8,631 nt of DNA. Origin: an uncultured Eubacterium sp. (GTDB lineage: Bacteria > Bacillota_A > Clostridia > Lachnospirales > Lachnospiraceae). The notes under the pieces were generated by a model, which had not been told where the DNA came from, searched no databases, and was given only the letters and a program-made list of their open reading frames with translations. The number at the start of each line of letters is the position of its first letter. The stretch's first letter is position 1. Of this stretch, positions 6,736 through 8,631 are shown one piece after another. Position numbers and translations under genes: made by a program. The DNA lies in NCBI GenBank assembly GCA_948560485.1, contig CAOXUF010000075.1, forward strand, positions 1 through 8,631, written 5' to 3'.

Positions 6736-6886
6736 CCCTCGGTTCCTGCACATTTTCCAAATATGCAGATTGGCTCCTATTAAAAATAGTCGCAGCGTGA
6801 TTGCTTTACATCACGGAAGATAAAAAAATTCTAAAAATAATCCAATTTCCTTTCCCACCAGTAGTCCCCAATCGGCTTATATAGTA

Positions 6887-6916
6887 GGAAGCAAAAAACA
6901 GCTTCCCCTGATCAGG
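6887..6916 (+). promoter_or_regulatory. Hairpin and perfect palindrome upstream of the 173-aa gene
   Basis: GGAAGC (6887-6892) pairs with GCTTCC (6901-6906), and directly after it is the perfect 10-bp palindrome CCTGATCAGG (6907-6916). Both lie within 60 bases of the next start codon and downstream of a possible -10, where an operator or leader structure could act. Function is inferred from position only. Confidence 0.35.
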
Positions 6917-6942
6917 CATAATAAAAAAAGTAGGAGGGATTT

Positions 6943-7464
6943 ATGCGATTTACAAGAAGTGAACTGGAAATGATTTACAAGTATGAAGCAACGACAAAAG
7001 AGGACACAGTGAAGGCGATGAGGGATGAACAGTCAGTAGCCAGAGACGACCTGACGAGGATCATCATAAGGAATGCTGCAGATAAACTGGAAAAACTTCC
7101 AGAACCGGAATGTAGCCGGTTCATAGCGGACAATAAGGCGTATGTCATAGGACAGGGAAGAAGTTCTGTCTTACGGAGACTGAATGAAGCAAAGGAACGG
7201 TTAAAACAGCCGGTCTTACAGGGGCATGACCTGTCAGGAAGGGAGCGGTTCCAGCCAGACACAAGACATATGATCGTTCTAGATGTGCTGAATAATGACA
7301 GCCCCGTAGGTTTTAAAGGGGAAAGATACCGCTTCTTCCTTTCAGACGGGAGATACCGCAACGCCGTAGAAAGTGAAAAGCGTGGGGAAATCAAAATCCG
7401 CAGCCATGCGGCGGTAGTTTCCGGGAAACTGTACCCAGATAAGAAGGCGGAGCATGACAGATAA
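6943..7464 (+). CDS. Mobile-element protein with transfer-assisting-like N-terminus
   Basis: This 173-aa soluble protein is well supported as a gene: AGGAGGG precedes its ATG by 5 bases and its composition is even. The N-terminus (about 1-65: MRFTRSELEMIYKYEATTKE, then DDLTRIIIRNAADKLEKL) resembles the small transposon-transfer assisting proteins of gut Firmicute elements (FT.EE start, short helices ending in KLEKL). The rest (about 105-165) is a different, beta-rich segment with RHMIVLDVL and GFKGERYRFFLSDGRY that I do not recognise. So it is either a fusion or a longer relative of that family. A 172-codon antisense frame (6975-7493) is rejected as a shadow. No signal peptide or membrane helix is visible. 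It starts the more GC-rich recombination module. Confidence 0.8.
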   Translation: MRFTRSELEMIYKYEATTKEDTVKAMRDEQSVARDDLTRIIIRNAADKLEKLPEPECSRFIADNKAYVIGQGRSSVLRRLNEAKERLKQPVLQGHDLSGRERFQPDTRHMIVLDVLNNDSPVGFKGERYRFFLSDGRYRNAVESEKRGEIKIRSHAAVVSGKLYPDKKAEHDR

Positions 7465-7546
7465 CAGTCCCATGATAAAAATAGGAACTGCACAAAAGAT
7501 GAAAGGAAACATAACAGGGGAGTGGAGAAAACTGAAAAAATATTGA
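7454..7546 (+). CDS. Possible 30-aa overlapping small ORF
   Basis: ATG 7454 opens a 30-codon frame (MTDNSPMIKIGTAQ..., ending WRKLKKY) that overlaps the last 11 bases of the 173-aa gene. AAGGCGG lies 2-8 bases upstream, near enough for translational coupling. The peptide is basic and has no recognised family. It could equally be chance, because the region up to 7564 otherwise has no role. Confidence 0.25.
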   Translation: MTDNSPMIKIGTAQKMKGNITGEWRKLKKY

Positions 7547-7563
7547 ACGAAGGGAGGGAATCT

Positions 7564-7740
7564 ATGCAGAGAAAGAAAAGGGGGAGAAAGAATACGCCGA
7601 TCCGTTATGTGGTGGAGCATGTATATTCCGGTACGGAAAGCATGGAAGGATTATTAACGGTTGTGAGCGAAGAAGCTGCCCGCAGGAATGTGGAGAAAAG
7701 ATTAAGGGGCAATATGGAGACGGAGAAGAAAGCTGTCTGA
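7564..7740 (+). CDS. 58-aa basic protein upstream of the recombinase
   Basis: This small protein opens with a strongly basic stretch (MQRKKRGRKN), followed by a short beta-like segment (IRYVVEHVYSGTESMEGLL) and a charged C-terminal helix (EEAARRNVEKRLRGNMETE). An in-frame GTG at 7522 is possible, but ATG 7564 follows AAGGGAGGG (7550-7558) by 5 bases and is preferred. From memory, similar short proteins with a YSGTESME-like core often sit directly before large serine recombinases in gut Firmicute elements; I know no assigned function. Its size, charge and position would suit a DNA-binding accessory factor such as a recombination directionality factor, but that is speculation. Confidence 0.75.
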   Translation: MQRKKRGRKNTPIRYVVEHVYSGTESMEGLLTVVSEEAARRNVEKRLRGNMETEKKAV

Positions 7741-7756
7741 AAAGATGAATTGACGG

Positions 7757-7785
7757 TTGATGCCAGAGACGGAAAAGGCTATAAT
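7757..7785 (+). promoter_or_regulatory. Sigma-A-type promoter of the recombinase gene
   Basis: TTGATG (7757-7762) and a perfect TATAAT (7780-7785) are exactly 17 bases apart. The predicted start is near 7792, giving a leader of about 45 bases to the recombinase ATG. This suggests the recombinase can be expressed independently of the upstream genes. Confidence 0.7.
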
Positions 7786-7810
7786 GAAGTCAGCGTATTT
7801 CTGTCTCTGG
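7763..7810 (+). repeat. 13-bp inverted repeat spanning the recombinase promoter
   Basis: CCAGAGACGGAAA (7763-7775) pairs with TTTCTGTCTCTGG (7798-7810), 12 Watson-Crick and one G-T pair, with 22 bases between. The left arm fills most of the promoter spacer and the right arm lies just after the predicted transcription start, bracketing the -10 box. No T-tract follows. This is the layout of an operator, though it could also be a binding site for the recombinase. Confidence 0.7.
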
Positions 7811-7836
7811 ATATTGAGTAAATATAGGAGGCCAAT

Positions 7837-8631
7837 ATGCAGAATACAGAAAATAAAGAAATATGGACAGCACTTTATGCGAGATTGTCAATGGACGATG
7901 GGAACGTCGGGGAGAGCATGAGTATCGGAAGCCAGAAAGCAATCCTTAAACGGAAAGCGGAGGAAATGGGTATCCACAGCTATAAATTTTACGTGGATGA
8001 CGGATACTCCGGTACGAATTTTAACCGGCCATCTTTTCAACAAATGATTGCGGATATCGAAGCGGGGCATGTAGATTGTGTCATAACCAAAGATTTATCA
8101 AGGCTTGGCAGAAACTATCTGGAGAGCGGGGCATATATCGAAGTATTTTTCCCAAACCACCATGTGCGATATATCGCTATCAATGACGGTGTGGATTCGG
8201 CGAACAGCGGAGAGATGGATATTACCCCGTTCAAGAACATCCTGAATGAATTTTATTCACGGGATATATCCAAAAAGGTAAAATCCGGCAAGTATATCCG
8301 TGCCTGTCAGGGGAAATTCATGGGAGTCCATGCGCCGTTCGGTTACAAAAAAGACCCGGCAGACAAGAACCATCTGATTGCGGATGAAGAGACAGCGCCG
8401 ACTGTCCGCTATATTTTTCAGCTTGCCTTGAAAGGCTATGGGAATAATAAAATTGGGAAAGTCCTTTATCAAGAGAAGATTCCGAAGCCAGCCTATTATA
8501 AGCAGGAGTATTTTGGAAAATTTCTGATTGCAGATGATGACGCTTATAACTGGAAACAGGAAACGATTCTCCGTATCCTCCGCAATCCGCTTTATAAAGG
8601 GGATTTCTGGGTGCAGAGAAATGATAAAAAG
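7837..8631 (+). CDS. Large serine recombinase (TndX/TnpX type), N-terminal part
   Basis: The frame is open from ATG 7837 to the window edge, giving 265 residues of a protein usually over 500 long; the C-terminal part lies outside. AGGAGG (7826-7831) precedes the start by 5 bases. The resolvase-type catalytic domain (about 8-150) shows LYARLSMDD with R16 and likely nucleophile S18, then SIGSQ, DDGYSGTNFNRPSF (54-67) and KDLSRLGRNY (85-94) with R89 and R92. From about residue 165 (HAPFGYKK) the Recombinase domain begins, including LRNPLYKG near the end. Such enzymes excise and integrate conjugative elements by a 2-bp staggered double-strand cut. The gene normally sits at one end of its element, so an attachment site is expected beyond the right edge. 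No key residue is missing in the visible part. Confidence 0.93.
   Translation, partial: MQNTENKEIWTALYARLSMDDGNVGESMSIGSQKAILKRKAEEMGIHSYKFYVDDGYSGTNFNRPSFQQMIADIEAGHVDCVITKDLSRLGRNYLESGAYIEVFFPNHHVRYIAINDGVDSANSGEMDITPFKNILNEFYSRDISKKVKSGKYIRACQGKFMGVHAPFGYKKDPADKNHLIADEETAPTVRYIFQLALKGYGNNKIGKVLYQEKIPKPAYYKQEYFGKFLIADDDAYNWKQETILRILRNPLYKGDFWVQRNDKK

Larger units (their letters stand above)
6450..6942 (+). other. 493-nt non-coding region with clustered secondary structure
   Basis: I find no credible gene here on either strand. A minus-strand frame covering 6259-6648 is antisense to the HTH_16 gene and to two terminators and has no recognisable domain. In order the stretch contains a weak AACAAT/ATTGTT stem (6454-6470), terminators at 6486-6518 and 6568-6612, a long hairpin at 6664-6705, a second hairpin at 6715-6734, a CGTGAT/ATCACG stem (6796-6815), a GGAAGC/GCTTCC stem (6887-6906) and a 10-bp palindrome (6907-6916). 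No clear promoter for the downstream gene was found; TATATAGT near 6878-6885 is a possible -10 without a -35. Confidence 0.8.
1..8631 (+). mobile_element. Part of an integrative conjugative or mobilizable element
   Basis: The large serine recombinase, the Orf7/Orf8-like regulator pair, the transfer-assisting-like protein and the hairpin cluster together indicate a mobile element, with the two-component and exporter genes as cargo. Neither end of the element is visible. No relaxase or coupling protein is in the window, so conjugative versus mobilizable cannot be decided. Whether the cargo at the left belongs to the same element as the recombinase at the right is inferred from collinearity. Confidence 0.65.

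Noticed and set aside
6796..6815. CGTGAT/ATCACG stem as a terminator
   Set aside because: The stem has only 6 pairs and is followed by GAAGATAAAAAAA, not a T-tract.
6975..7493. 172-codon open frame on the minus strand
   Set aside because: It is antisense to the 173-aa gene, which has a strong AGGAGGG site; the antisense product is rich in Ser, Leu and Phe with no domain, typical of a shadow frame.
7751..7785. TTGACG at 7750-7755 as the recombinase -35
   Set aside because: It is closer to consensus than TTGATG but sits 24 bases from TATAAT, which is too far; TTGATG at 7757 is spaced exactly 17.
1..8631. CRISPR arrays, tRNA or rRNA genes, complete insertion sequences
   Set aside because: No regularly spaced repeats, cloverleaf-like or rRNA-like segments, or transposase genes with flanking inverted repeats were seen on reading through.

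Overview
The window looks like part of an integrative and conjugative (or mobilizable) element from a low-GC, anaerobic gut-type Firmicute, most likely Clostridia/Lachnospiraceae. The grounds are AT-rich coding with AGGAGG-type ribosome binding sites, a BceRS/BceAB-type peptide-response module, Tn916-type regulators (Orf7-like sigma factor, Orf8-like HTH_16 protein) and a TndX/TnpX-type large serine recombinase. The assignment rests on my recognition of protein families and not on a database search. All supported genes are on the + strand.

Region 1 (1-141) is the tail of an unidentified gene and a terminator. Region 2 (159-1990) is a two-component operon: an OmpR-family response regulator overlapping by 4 bases a short histidine kinase with two membrane helices and almost no external loop, closed by a terminator. 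Region 3 (2021-4762) is its presumed target, an ABC exporter operon. Its promoter has a good -10 but no -35, and upstream lies TGACA-N4-TGTAA, which fits the BceR-type operator consensus. The permease gene precedes the ATPase gene, the reverse of classical bceAB. Region 4 (4778-5732) is a DUF4097-type lipoprotein with its own promoter. A 42-nt element overlapping that promoter recurs (34/42 identical) just upstream of the next gene.

Region 5 (5812-6449) holds the element's regulators, a sigma-70 region 4 protein and a small HTH_16 protein, overlapping by 4 bases. Region 6 (6450-6942) is a 493-nt non-coding stretch with two convincing intrinsic terminators, then a long hairpin and a second hairpin without U-tracts (candidate oriT or protein-binding DNA), then smaller palindromes. 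Region 7 (6943-8631) is a more GC-rich recombination module: a 173-aa protein with a transfer-assisting-like N-terminus, a 58-aa basic protein, and a large serine recombinase that runs off the window. The recombinase has its own promoter (TTGATG-17-TATAAT) overlapped by a 13-bp inverted repeat.

Reading of the whole: a cargo module that senses and expels cell-wall-active peptides sits beside the control and recombination genes of a mobile element. The novel parts are mainly non-coding: the paired 42-nt repeat, the hairpin cluster, and the inverted repeat over the recombinase promoter. The lipoprotein next to the exporter and the small proteins before the recombinase also merit a look.
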